DNA from: a virus
IMG/VR virus record: IMGVR_UViG_3300025070_000110
Span: 1 to 35,831 of that record
Reading direction: 5' to 3' (one strand)
Length of the DNA: 35,831 bases
This document shows, one piece after another, positions 14,360 through 22,734 of this stretch (its first letter is position 1; every line of letters begins with the position of its first letter). A program made the position numbers and the translations under genes. The notes under the pieces are model-generated. The model was given only the letters and a program-made list of their open reading frames with translations, searched no databases and was not told the DNA's origin.

Positions 14360-14830
14360 ATGTGTGGCGGCGGCGGCGGCGGCGGCGGTGAGTCCAAAAG
14401 GGACAAACAAGAACGCAAGGAACGTGAAAGAGAGATGGATATGCGGTATAGACGAGACCGCCAAAAAGCGGCTGAAGACCAAGCAAGAATGGAGCAACAG
14501 CAGAGAGACTTTGCTACTGAGCAAGCACGTATTGCAGCAATACCTCCAGTCCAAGCTCGTCAAAATATGTTTTACAGTGTGCCTGAGCCCGGTGCTCCTG
14601 GTGATGCTGTAGCACCAATGAATCCTGGAACGGGTGTCAATGAGACATTTGATTTGTCAGTTGCACCTCCTACGTTGGTTAATAACAATGTAAAGCCTAC
14701 GATTAAGACCAATGCAGTTGCCAGTAAGAAAAAGGCATCTAAAGGTTCTAAATTGACAATTGACAAAAATAGTTCTATCGGCTCTGGCAAAGGTAAGAGT
14801 TCTTCAACAGGCTTAAATATCCCTACTTAA
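14360..14830 (+). CDS. T7 gp7.3-like virion/tail assembly protein
   Basis: A 156-aa protein starting MCGGGGGGGGESKR, then a highly charged coiled-coil region (residues 12-52), a Pro-rich middle and a basic C-terminus ending STGLNIPT. The C-terminus resembles T7 gp7.3 (SVARSSGGGINI), a tail protein needed for adsorption, and the position just before portal is the same. The eight-glycine run is encoded by a GGC-type repeat (about 14364-14388). Homology to gp7.3 rests on position and tail only. Confidence 0.65.
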   Translation: MCGGGGGGGGESKRDKQERKEREREMDMRYRRDRQKAAEDQARMEQQQRDFATEQARIAAIPPVQARQNMFYSVPEPGAPGDAVAPMNPGTGVNETFDLSVAPPTLVNNNVKPTIKTNAVASKKKASKGSKLTIDKNSSIGSGKGKSSSTGLNIPT

Positions 14831-14831
14831 T

Positions 14832-16472
14832 ATGAAATCATCCGCACAAGCACGGTATCAGTTTGGTGTAGCGGAGAGAGAAGACTTTTTGGAGATGGGT
14901 CGTCGTTGTGCGGCACTCACTCTTCCTTACCTCCTTACCCCAGATGGTCATGGGAATGGTGAGCCACTCCCTACGCCTTGGCAATCGCAAGGCAGCAAAG
15001 GGGTCAACGTCTTAGCTTCAAAAATGATGTTGAGTCTTTTCCCTATAAATACAAGCTTTTTTAAGCTACAAATTAACGATGCTGAACTTCAAAATATGCC
15101 CGATATAGGGCCTGAAGTTCGTTCTGAAATCGACCTCTCTTTAAACAAGATGGAGAGGGTTGTAATGCAACATATCAATGAAACAAGTGATCGCTCACTT
15201 CTTCATGTTGCTATGAAACATCTTGTTGTTACTGGTAACTGCTTACTATTTCAAGGTAAAGATGCACTACGTGTTTTTCCTCTTGATCGTTATGTTGTAT
15301 GCCGTGATGGTAACGGCAAGGTTACAGAGATAGTTACAAGAGAGCTAGTAGACCGACAAGAGCTCGGTCCAGAGTTTCAGGCAACAACGGCTGACATGAG
15401 TGGCTCTGATTCCAATAGCCCTGGCGAGGACGGTCCAAAGCTAGGAGTAGCAACTGGAGCATACGGAAGCAAGAACGCTGAAGTGTTTACCCTTGTTAGG
15501 TATGTTGGTAATCAAGTTAAATGGCATCAGGAATGTGATGGCAAGATTATTAAAGGCAGTGAATCTAGTTCACCTTTAAAGCACACTCCCTGGACCCCAC
15601 TTAGATTCAATGTCGCGGACAATGAGTCATACGGTCGTGGTCGTGTTGAGGAGTTTTTTGGAGATCTTGCTGCTCTTAATGAACTGATGAAGGCGATGGT
15701 AGAAGGTTCAGCAGCGTGTGCCAAGATTATTTTCTTGGTGTCACCTTCTGCTACTACCAAACCTCAATCATTAGCAAGAGCAAGTTCTGGGGCTATCATC
15801 CAGGGCCGTCCAGAGGACGTTGGCGTTGTATCAGTGGGTAAATCTGCAGATTTCCAAACTGTTCAACAGATGATTGTATTGCTTACTCAGCGCTTGTCTG
15901 ATGCTTTCTTGATTCTGTCTGTTAGACAGTCTGAGCGCACAACTGCCAGCGAAGTCATGGCCGTTCAACAGGAGCTAAATGAGCAACTCGGGGGAATTTT
16001 CGGAAATCTAACTCAAGAATTGTTGAGACCTTATTTGTCTCGTAAGCTTTATATCATGAGTAAGGCCAAGCAACTACCTTCATTGCCCAAAGACTTGGTT
16101 ATGCCGACTGTTGTCGCTGGTCTTAATGGTGTTGGTCGGGGTCAAGATAAACAATCCCTTATGGAATTTGTTCAAACCCTTGGTCAAAGCATGGGTCCAC
16201 AGGCTCTCCAAACCTACATTCAGCCATCAGAATTTATTTCACGTCTTGCTGCTGCAAGTGGAATCGACGTAGTTGGTCTGGTGAAAACACAGGCAGAGCT
16301 ACAAAGCGAGCAGCAAGCTCAGCAACAGCAGGCGACACAAGAATCAATCATGGGACAGATGGGGCAACTAGCCAAGTCACCTATGGCAGAACAACTGATG
16401 GGACAACAAGGACCAAATGGAACAGAAGAAGAAGAGAGCACGGAGCCCCAAAGGCCAATTCAAGGGGAATAA
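14832..16472 (+). CDS. Portal (head-tail connector) protein, T7 gp8-like
   Basis: The 546-aa portal forms the ring through which DNA enters and leaves the capsid. T7 gp8 is 536 aa. Recognisable parts: RYQFGVAEREDFLEMGRRCA and LPYLLTPDG near the N-terminus, PWQSQGSKGVNVLASKMM, and ERTTASEVMAVQQELNEQLGG in the stem/crown region (SERTTASEV is typical of portal proteins of this group). The last 80 residues are Gln-rich. It starts 1 base after the previous stop and its 3' end overlaps the next gene by 56 bases. Confidence 0.95.
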   Translation: MKSSAQARYQFGVAEREDFLEMGRRCAALTLPYLLTPDGHGNGEPLPTPWQSQGSKGVNVLASKMMLSLFPINTSFFKLQINDAELQNMPDIGPEVRSEIDLSLNKMERVVMQHINETSDRSLLHVAMKHLVVTGNCLLFQGKDALRVFPLDRYVVCRDGNGKVTEIVTRELVDRQELGPEFQATTADMSGSDSNSPGEDGPKLGVATGAYGSKNAEVFTLVRYVGNQVKWHQECDGKIIKGSESSSPLKHTPWTPLRFNVADNESYGRGRVEEFFGDLAALNELMKAMVEGSAACAKIIFLVSPSATTKPQSLARASSGAIIQGRPEDVGVVSVGKSADFQTVQQMIVLLTQRLSDAFLILSVRQSERTTASEVMAVQQELNEQLGGIFGNLTQELLRPYLSRKLYIMSKAKQLPSLPKDLVMPTVVAGLNGVGRGQDKQSLMEFVQTLGQSMGPQALQTYIQPSEFISRLAAASGIDVVGLVKTQAELQSEQQAQQQQATQESIMGQMGQLAKSPMAEQLMGQQGPNGTEEEESTEPQRPIQGE

Positions 16473-16647
16473 CCCCGACAATCCCGAGCTCAATGATGCT
16501 TGGGAGCCAGAGCCTATTAAACCTTTAGCTCCTAAAGTTAAATACACCATTAAGCCCTCTGTTAGAGGGTCAGCTACGGCTGGTAAATACACAATGAATA
16601 AAAAGATCCGTCCGACCTTCGGCGGGTTAAACACCACGTCTAACTAA
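16417..16647 (+). CDS. Hypothetical 76-aa basic protein between portal and scaffold
   Basis: A 76-aa basic protein (MEQKKKRARSPKGQFKGNN at the start) read in another frame from the end of the portal gene. The body has PLAPKVKYTIKPSVRGS and a C-terminal KKIRPTFGGLN. The stop at 16645-16647 is directly followed by the scaffold ATG at 16648, which supports it as a real, coupled gene. No domain is recognised. It could be a minor virion or assembly protein. Confidence 0.6.
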   Translation: MEQKKKRARSPKGQFKGNNPDNPELNDAWEPEPIKPLAPKVKYTIKPSVRGSATAGKYTMNKKIRPTFGGLNTTSN

Positions 16648-17490
16648 ATGCCCACTATCGAATTTGACCCTTCCGAGGGTGTCACATCTGAACAACAAGC
16701 ATCTGAAGCCAACGCACTAGCGCAAGGTGAAAAGATTGCTGAAATGAATGAGGCTGATCGTAATAATCGGCTTCAACAGCAGGAAGATTCTCAAGAGCAA
16801 ACAGCTCTCATCGGTGGCAAGTTCAAGTCACAGGATGATCTTCTTAAAGCATATAACGAACTTCAAAAGAAATTAGGTACTCCTAATGACGAATCTACAG
16901 ATGAGCAGGTCGAAGAAGGGCTGCAAACCGAAGGGGAGCAAGAAGCCGAAGAAGTAAGTGTCGGCGAAGGCGCTGCTTACATGCTTGAGTTGTCCAAGGA
17001 ATATAGTTCCACGGGTGCTTTGTCTGATGAAGCCATGGAACGTCTTTCTTCCATGGATCAAAAGGATCTGATCAATTCATATTTTGAATATCAGTCCCAT
17101 ATGAATCAGCAGGCCGGTCAGCAGCAACTTGCTAATGATCAAGTACGAGACATCCAGAACTCTGTCGGTGGTGCTGAGGCTTATTCACAGCTTATTACTT
17201 GGGCATCACAAAACTTGAGCTCAGAAGAGATCAATGATTTTAATAGCATTACCAATGACGGTAATGTGGCTGCCGCAAGATTTGCAGTAGAAGCCCTGTC
17301 TAGCCGCTATAAGCAGGCTGAGGGCTACGAGGCACCGCTTGTTACCGGTAAGGCTGCTGGTAGTGGTATTAAGCCCTTCAGGAGTCAAGCAGAGCTCGCT
17401 CGTGCGATTGCTGATCCTCTTTATTCACAAGATCCTGCTTATCGTATGGATGTTGAAGCACGTCTGGCTAAGTCGAAAGACCTTCTGTAA
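16648..17490 (+). CDS. Scaffolding (capsid assembly) protein, T7 gp9-like
   Basis: A 280-aa scaffold that guides procapsid assembly and leaves before DNA packaging. It is strongly acidic and predicted to be largely helical, with Glu/Gln-rich segments at residues 1-60 and 78-105. Position between portal and capsid and length (T7 gp9 is 307 aa) fit. The C-terminal part (GSGIKPFRSQAELARAIADPLYSQDPAYR) is a pattern seen in T7-like scaffolds. Its stop is followed at once by the riboswitch. Confidence 0.9.
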   Translation: MPTIEFDPSEGVTSEQQASEANALAQGEKIAEMNEADRNNRLQQQEDSQEQTALIGGKFKSQDDLLKAYNELQKKLGTPNDESTDEQVEEGLQTEGEQEAEEVSVGEGAAYMLELSKEYSSTGALSDEAMERLSSMDQKDLINSYFEYQSHMNQQAGQQQLANDQVRDIQNSVGGAEAYSQLITWASQNLSSEEINDFNSITNDGNVAAARFAVEALSSRYKQAEGYEAPLVTGKAAGSGIKPFRSQAELARAIADPLYSQDPAYRMDVEARLAKSKDLL

Positions 17491-17564
17491 CTCCATAGTT
17501 CGTTCATCCGAAAGGACGCATCTACTCAGTGCATGGAACGGGGCCTGAGCCTATGGAGTTTCCA
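17491..17564 (+). promoter_or_regulatory. Glutamine-II (downstream-peptide motif) riboswitch
   Basis: A structured RNA directly after the scaffold stop. CGTTC (17501-17505) pairs with GAACG (17536-17540); inside it TCC-GAAA-GGA (17507-17516) forms a short hairpin; CTCAG (17525-17529) can pair with CTGAG (17545-17549), which crosses the first helix and gives a pseudoknot. The conserved blocks CGTTCATCC, GGACGCA and GGAACGGGG match my recollection of the downstream-peptide motif, shown to bind glutamine. An outer stem CTCCATAG/CTATGGAG (17491-17498/17551-17558) encloses all and contains the GGAG ribosome-binding site of the next ORF. A short ORF with YRG follows, as in the family. Confidence 0.88.
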
Positions 17565-17666
17565 ATGACTGACATTCAAGTCCAGCAAGCGGTTCGCCTT
17601 CAGAAGGCTGCCAAAAAACAAACTAAGCTCACCTATCGTGGTGTCCAGTACTTATTGTCTAAGTAA
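17565..17666 (+). CDS. 33-aa downstream peptide (YRG type)
   Basis: A 33-aa basic peptide starting MTDIQVQQAVRLQKAAKK and ending with LTYRGVQYLLSK. GGAG (17555-17558) lies 6 bases before the ATG, inside the closing stem of the riboswitch. Peptides after this RNA class in cyanobacteria are short and often have a LTYRG-x-x-Y element (related to DUF4278-type proteins), so the identification is strong. Some small cyanobacterial proteins under glutamine riboswitch control act on nitrogen metabolism (glutamine-synthetase inactivating factors, PirA). Whether this peptide binds GS, PII or something else is not known. Confidence 0.82.
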   Translation: MTDIQVQQAVRLQKAAKKQTKLTYRGVQYLLSK

Positions 17667-17903
17667 GCTTAAAAACTTTTCCTTATAAATTCCCAAGGAC
17701 GGTTATGGAATCTAGGACCGGAAAAGCCTAGATCCCCGGAGAGAGGGCACCTCAGTGTCGGACCCTCTCTTCATTTGCCATTCGAGCCCGGATAGTCCGA
17801 GACAACTCGTTTGGTGCTAGCGCCAAGTTGATGGCCCTAAATCAACAAACACATACGCGTAAGTGAGCTTCATATAAACAAACTTTTTTAATTTTATCTA
17901 ATC
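17667..17903 (+). promoter_or_regulatory. Structured leader of the capsid gene (five hairpins)
   Basis: No gene is seen in this 237-base gap. It folds by eye into serial hairpins: GGA(A)TCTAGG/CCTAGATCC (17707-17735); AGAGAGGG/CCCTCTCT (17740-17770) with an inner CAC/GTG; CGAG/CTCG (17783-17809) enclosing CGGA/TCCG; TTGGTG/CGCCAA (17811-17826); GTTGAT/ATCAAC (17827-17846). None is followed by a T run, so they are not typical terminators. An A/T-rich stretch leads to the capsid ATG, without a Shine-Dalgarno. A capsid promoter or RNA-processing site may be here, but no promoter is recognisable. Confidence 0.6.
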
Positions 17904-18905
17904 ATGGCTTTTCCTGATTATCCAATGGCCAGGCCGAACTCGGTCAATGGCAACCAATCAAATGCGTACGCTGATAAGTACGCAACAGCTTTAACCTTAT
18001 TCAGTGGAGAGGTGTTCAATGCCTTCAACTCCGCTACAATTTTCAAAGGACTTGTCCGTAACTATACACTTAGAGGCGGCAAATCAAAACAGTTCTTGAT
18101 GCAAGGGAAGCTCGGTGCGGGCTATCATACGCCTGGAACACCGATCGTAGCTGACGCTGCAATCAAGGCAAATGAAAAGACAATCATCATGGATGATTTG
18201 TTGATTTCTAGTCAATTTGTCTATGGACTTGATGAGATTTTGAGCCAGTATTCTCAACGCTCAGAGATTTCCAAGCAAATCGGTGAAGCTCTTGCCCTGC
18301 ACTACGATGATCGTATCGTGCGTGTGCTTGCTAAGGCAGCTACCGAAGCTTCTCCTGTTACAGGTGAGCCTGGTGGATTCCAAGTCAACATTGGCTCTGG
18401 TAACACCAACAACGCTCAAGCAATTGTTGACGGATTCTTTGAAGCCGCTGCAGTGCTCGACGAGCGCTCAGCACCCCAGGAAGGCAGGGCCTGTTGCCTT
18501 TCTCCTCGTCAATATTATTCTTTGGTTTCTAGCGTCGATACAGGAATCCTGAATCGCGAAATTGGAAACTCTCAAGGTGACATGAATAGCGGCAAGGGTC
18601 TCTACTCTATTGCTGGTATTCGTATCTATAAGTCCAATGTATTGGCAACTCAGTACGGTAAGGACGCAACTGATAATGCTTCTGTCACTGGCGAAAATAA
18701 CAGCTATGTGATTGATAACAGCAATCTTGCCGGACTGGTGTTTCATAAAGAAGCTGCTGGAACTGTTGAAGCTGTTGCTCCATCAATCCAGACCACAAGT
18801 AATGACTTCAATGTCCAATACCAAGGAGATTTGGTCGTGGGACGTTTAGCTCTCGGCTGCGCATCCTTGCGTACTTCAGTAGCTGGATCTTTCCAAGCTG
18901 CTTGA
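17904..18905 (+). CDS. Major capsid protein, T7 gp10-like
   Basis: The 333-aa HK97-fold shell protein (T7 gp10A is 345 aa). The N-terminal third aligns by eye with T7: ALTLFSGEVFNAFNSATIF, then GGKSKQFLMQGK, AYHTPG-like GYHTPGTPI, KTIIMDDLLISSQFVYGLDEILSQY and SEISKQIGEALALHYD. The C-terminus (VGRLALGCASLRTSVAGSF) is also characteristic. It has a long structured leader and its own terminator, consistent with the highest expression in the late region. Only one reading frame product is seen; there is no obvious frameshift extension. Confidence 0.97.
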   Translation: MAFPDYPMARPNSVNGNQSNAYADKYATALTLFSGEVFNAFNSATIFKGLVRNYTLRGGKSKQFLMQGKLGAGYHTPGTPIVADAAIKANEKTIIMDDLLISSQFVYGLDEILSQYSQRSEISKQIGEALALHYDDRIVRVLAKAATEASPVTGEPGGFQVNIGSGNTNNAQAIVDGFFEAAAVLDERSAPQEGRACCLSPRQYYSLVSSVDTGILNREIGNSQGDMNSGKGLYSIAGIRIYKSNVLATQYGKDATDNASVTGENNSYVIDNSNLAGLVFHKEAAGTVEAVAPSIQTTSNDFNVQYQGDLVVGRLALGCASLRTSVAGSFQAA

Positions 18906-18920
18906 TACAAATATAATTTT

Positions 18921-18947
18921 CCCCTGGGGCTTCGGCCCCTCGGGGTT
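18921..18947 (+). terminator. Terminator after the major capsid gene
   Basis: A GC-rich hairpin GGGGC-TTCG-GCCCC (18926-18939) extended by CCCC/GGGG (18921-18924/18942-18945), preceded by TTTT and followed by TTC. The stem is very stable but the T tract is short, so read-through into the tail genes is likely. T7 also has a leaky terminator directly after gene 10. Confidence 0.75.
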
Positions 18948-18967
18948 CATCATTCCCTAGAAAATAA

Positions 18968-19570
18968 ATGGCTACTATTAAGGCTACGAGACTAGCCGCA
19001 GTTAATCAAATTATCTCTAATGTGGGCCAGAGTCCACTAAATAATCTTGACAGTGGTAACCCTCTGGCAGAACTAGCTGAGGGAATCTTGGATGAAATCA
19101 CTCGTGCTGTACAAGCTGAAGGTTGGTCCTTTAACACTGAATATAATTACCCGGTTACACCTGATGCTCTTACCAAAGAGATTGGTGTTACTTCAAACAT
19201 GCTTTCAATAGATACTCAACCTCGTGATCGTATTCAAGTGGTTATCCGTGGTGGTAAATTGTATGACAAAGTAAACCATACTTCAACATTCAAAGACCCT
19301 ATTAAAGCTGACATTGTTTGGCTCGTCAATTTTGATGACATGCCAGAAGCTTTTAAAAACTACGTGACCACTAGGGCTGCAAATGTTTTTGCGGGTCGTA
19401 CTGTTGGCAGTCAGGAAGCTGTGAAATTTGGTGAGCGTGAGGAGTTAATGGCTCGTGCAAATTGCATTGAGTATGAATCACAACAGGGTGACTACACGAT
19501 ATTCTCTGACCGGTCCAATAATTTTACTTATAACGGCTTCCGTCCAGTTGATGCACTTGGGAGATATTGA
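18968..19570 (+). CDS. Tail tubular protein A, T7 gp11-like
   Basis: A 200-aa adaptor that joins the portal to the tail nozzle (T7 gp11 is 196 aa). N-terminus TRLAAVNQIISNVGQSPLNNL and the following AEGILDEITRAVQAEGWSFNTEYNY are the family's typical features; the C-terminal half has YVTTRAANVFAGRTVGS. It starts shortly after the capsid terminator and its stop overlaps the ATG of tail protein B. Confidence 0.95.
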   Translation: MATIKATRLAAVNQIISNVGQSPLNNLDSGNPLAELAEGILDEITRAVQAEGWSFNTEYNYPVTPDALTKEIGVTSNMLSIDTQPRDRIQVVIRGGKLYDKVNHTSTFKDPIKADIVWLVNFDDMPEAFKNYVTTRAANVFAGRTVGSQEAVKFGEREELMARANCIEYESQQGDYTIFSDRSNNFTYNGFRPVDALGRY

Positions 19571-22500
19571 TGGCTTCTATTTCACAGAAAATTCCTAATT
19601 TGTTAGGAGGTATTAGTCAGCAGCCTGATCCCGTTAAGCTCGATGGTCAGGTCAATGATGCTCGTAACATTACCCTAGATCCAACTTTTGGCTGTAAAAA
19701 GAGACCACCTCTCAAGTATGTCGCTGAGCTAGATAACGGCACAGCGATCCCTTCCTCAAGTCACTGGTTTCCGATCTTCAGAGACGAAACTGAGCGCTAT
19801 GTAGCCGCTGCCTACCAAAGCGGGGGTAATGGCGTTCTACGCGTCTGGAATGCGGACACAGGGGCTGAACAGACCGTTAATAGCTTTGGTGATTCTCTTG
19901 AATATATCAAGACCAGTGATCCATTAAATATCCATGAGCTAACTATTAATGATTACACCATGATCGCCAACTCTGAAAAGGTGGTCACGATGTCAACTAA
20001 CTCTGGAGTTGTAGATAATCCTGAAGCTTTAATTGTTATTAACGAGGTCGGTTACGATACCACCTATTCTGTTGATTTTATTAAATCATCTAACAATCAA
20101 AAAGTAAAAATTTATAAGGCTACTAAGCTCTCTATTAGTCCTAGCTCTTTTGAGGTCAATAATAATTCTTGTAGCCTAGGTGGTCAAAGTAACTATGTTG
20201 AGAATGGAACAGGCACACAGCAAGCTCTTGGATTTAGCATCCTTGCCAATTGCACTCCTACTCTTGTCACTACTCCGGTTCCAGGAATCCCATATCCAAC
20301 AGCTGTTGTATTAAAGAGCTCACAAGTTGAGGCAATCCAATTCGCCAACGTTGCACTTGGTGACCCCAATAATTATGGAGCAGGTAGTTATCTATATCAC
20401 ACTGCTACTGCCTCTACAGCAACAGGAACAATCTCTTTAAAGATTGAGTTTCGTGTTAATGGTAATAATAACGGTAATCATAATTATGCTTATTCAAATG
20501 TTGCCGTTACCGGCTATACCGACTCAAGCCTGACTGACAACAAAACTTGGAAGGTTGGTGATACTTTTTCCATTTCTTCGACACATTCGGTTTATCCTAT
20601 TACAGCAACACTTAGTTTTAAGGTAAACAATACCCAGAAAGGTCCAGATGGTCAGTCCTATTCTTACAAAAGTGTTTATGCTTCTGAAGTAAAACTCAAT
20701 TCTGGTGGTACAAACTGGCGGGTTGGTGATACTGTTTCTGTATCTCTTCAAGGGAAGCAATATACAATTACTGTTGAGGAAGAATCCTTTAGTTATGGGT
20801 TTGTTGCTGAGGCTACGGCCTCCTTTACTACCGTATCTTCTGGTGTCTTGAATATTGACGATATTGTTTCTGGCATTAAAACAGATATTGATAATATTGG
20901 CACGTATGACACAGAAACTGTTGGTAATGTTATACGTGTTAAACGTAATGACAACGGAGACTTTAACCTTCAGACAAGTGGAGGAACCACTAATAGAGCA
21001 CTATATGCCCTAAAAGAGGAAGTTTCTGATATTTCACAGCTACCTGCACAATGTATCAATAATGTTGTCCTAAAAATCAGAAACACAGCTGCTGCTACGG
21101 CTGATGATTATTTCGTAAAGTTTGAGGCAACCTCAGGTGATATTCCTGGTACAGGTACTTGGGTTGAGACTGTTAAGCCAGGCATTCCTACTGATCTAAA
21201 CATCTCCTCTATGCCCCATGTACTCATTCGTGAGGCTAATGGTCAGTTCAGTTTTCGCAGTCTTTCAAAGTCTGCTCAGAAAGAAGCTGCGACCTTTTAC
21301 GGTGAAACTGTAGACGATGATGATTTCCTGTTCTGGTCTGGCCGTGCTGTAGGGGATGAATCTACTAATCCTGCTCCAACCTTTGTCGACAAGACTGTGG
21401 TTGATATGTTCTTCTATCAGAACCGCTTAGGATTTCTATCAGGAGAGAATGTGATCCTGTCTCAAGCAGGTGACTATTACAATTTCTTCGGCGGATCTGC
21501 TATTGCTTTATCTGATGCTGATCCTATTGATCTCACTGCTACCTCAACCAAACCTTCAAGGCTAAAGCGTGCTCTTGGCACTTCCAAGGGTTTGTTGATG
21601 TTTGCTGAGAATAGCCAATTCTTACTCACAACCATTGACGCAGCTTTTGGTCCTTCTACTGTCAAACTAACTGAAATTTCTAACTACTCTTATACATCCA
21701 AAATTAAGCCTTTGGAGTCTGGAGTGTCAGTTATATTCTCTACTGAAGCAGATACTTTCTCTAAGGTATTCGAGATGGCTCTTGAGTCAATCGATAACCG
21801 TCCATTGGTTGCAGATAATACAAGAATCATTCCTGAGCTTATCCCCCCGAACCTGACTATCGCAGCAACCAGCCCTAACAATAGTTTTCTAGCCTTTGGC
21901 AATGGTAATAATGAATTGTATACCTTTTCATTTTTCAATGAAGGTAATAATCGTAGCATTGCGGGTTGGGCTATTTGGGAGTTTCCAAGTGATATTAAAC
22001 TATTTGATTTCACGCATGACACTTCTTTTACGGTCATGTATAACGCTACTAGCAATTCTCATGTGCTAAGTCGCATGGAGTTCTTGGATGACCCCGAAAC
22101 TGCTCCTATCAGTGTGTATGGAAGCAAGTTTGTCCCAAGACTGGATAATTTTATTTATGATACAGAAACAACAATTGTCACTACTGGTAATGTAGATAAA
22201 ATTACGTTTCCTGCTGGATTCTTTGTAGACAATTCTACTGTTTATATCATGGATTCCACTCAAGGTGTTTCCATTAGGTTCTTTAAATATACACCTGTTC
22301 TTGACACTGATGGCACTTATTATATTGAAGTCCCTTCTGACTTGCTTGATAGTGGATTTATTATTGGCTTAGCTTATAATATGCTTGTTAAACTACCTTC
22401 CTTCTTCCTAAAAGAGGATAAGAAGTCTGATCGTAGAAACATCCCGGTTTGTGAAAATGTATTTCTAGATATGCACTTGTCAGGAAGTGTAGATGTTCTT

Positions 22501-22734
22501 CTTGAGCGTGTGGGTTATGACAATAGGAGTCTAACTATTGCCCAGCCTGTAGCAGATGTTTATATCAGTGATTCGCCTGCTATCTCAAATGTATTGACCG
22601 ATGCAATCCCGGTCTTCTGTCTTGGATCATTGGCTTCACTAACTATCTCAGCAGATGGTCCACTTCCTGTAGCTTTATCTAGTTACTCATGGGAAGGACA
22701 TTATAACAATAGAGGTATTCTTCTCATTGACTAA
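19570..22734 (+). CDS. Tail tubular protein B (nozzle), T7 gp12-like
   Basis: A 1054-aa nozzle protein. The N-terminus (ISQKIPNLLGGISQQPD, then DARNITLDPTFGCKKRPPLKYV) matches T7 gp12, and the middle NRLGFLSGENVILSQAGDYYNFF and DPIDLTA are typical. T7 gp12 has 794 residues. The extra length lies mainly at about residues 220-460, where a WKVGDT / WRVGDT element recurs in two related beta-rich units (around residues 330 and 385). The ATG at 19570 overlaps the gp11 stop. Such inserts are likely surface-exposed decorations of the nozzle. Confidence 0.95.
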   Translation: MASISQKIPNLLGGISQQPDPVKLDGQVNDARNITLDPTFGCKKRPPLKYVAELDNGTAIPSSSHWFPIFRDETERYVAAAYQSGGNGVLRVWNADTGAEQTVNSFGDSLEYIKTSDPLNIHELTINDYTMIANSEKVVTMSTNSGVVDNPEALIVINEVGYDTTYSVDFIKSSNNQKVKIYKATKLSISPSSFEVNNNSCSLGGQSNYVENGTGTQQALGFSILANCTPTLVTTPVPGIPYPTAVVLKSSQVEAIQFANVALGDPNNYGAGSYLYHTATASTATGTISLKIEFRVNGNNNGNHNYAYSNVAVTGYTDSSLTDNKTWKVGDTFSISSTHSVYPITATLSFKVNNTQKGPDGQSYSYKSVYASEVKLNSGGTNWRVGDTVSVSLQGKQYTITVEEESFSYGFVAEATASFTTVSSGVLNIDDIVSGIKTDIDNIGTYDTETVGNVIRVKRNDNGDFNLQTSGGTTNRALYALKEEVSDISQLPAQCINNVVLKIRNTAAATADDYFVKFEATSGDIPGTGTWVETVKPGIPTDLNISSMPHVLIREANGQFSFRSLSKSAQKEAATFYGETVDDDDFLFWSGRAVGDESTNPAPTFVDKTVVDMFFYQNRLGFLSGENVILSQAGDYYNFFGGSAIALSDADPIDLTATSTKPSRLKRALGTSKGLLMFAENSQFLLTTIDAAFGPSTVKLTEISNYSYTSKIKPLESGVSVIFSTEADTFSKVFEMALESIDNRPLVADNTRIIPELIPPNLTIAATSPNNSFLAFGNGNNELYTFSFFNEGNNRSIAGWAIWEFPSDIKLFDFTHDTSFTVMYNATSNSHVLSRMEFLDDPETAPISVYGSKFVPRLDNFIYDTETTIVTTGNVDKITFPAGFFVDNSTVYIMDSTQGVSIRFFKYTPVLDTDGTYYIEVPSDLLDSGFIIGLAYNMLVKLPSFFLKEDKKSDRRNIPVCENVFLDMHLSGSVDVLLERVGYDNRSLTIAQPVADVYISDSPAISNVLTDAIPVFCLGSLASLTISADGPLPVALSSYSWEGHYNNRGILLID

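Noticed and set aside
18921-18947. A second riboswitch after the capsid gene
   Set aside because: It is a single GC-rich hairpin with a TTCG loop, which is typical of terminators.
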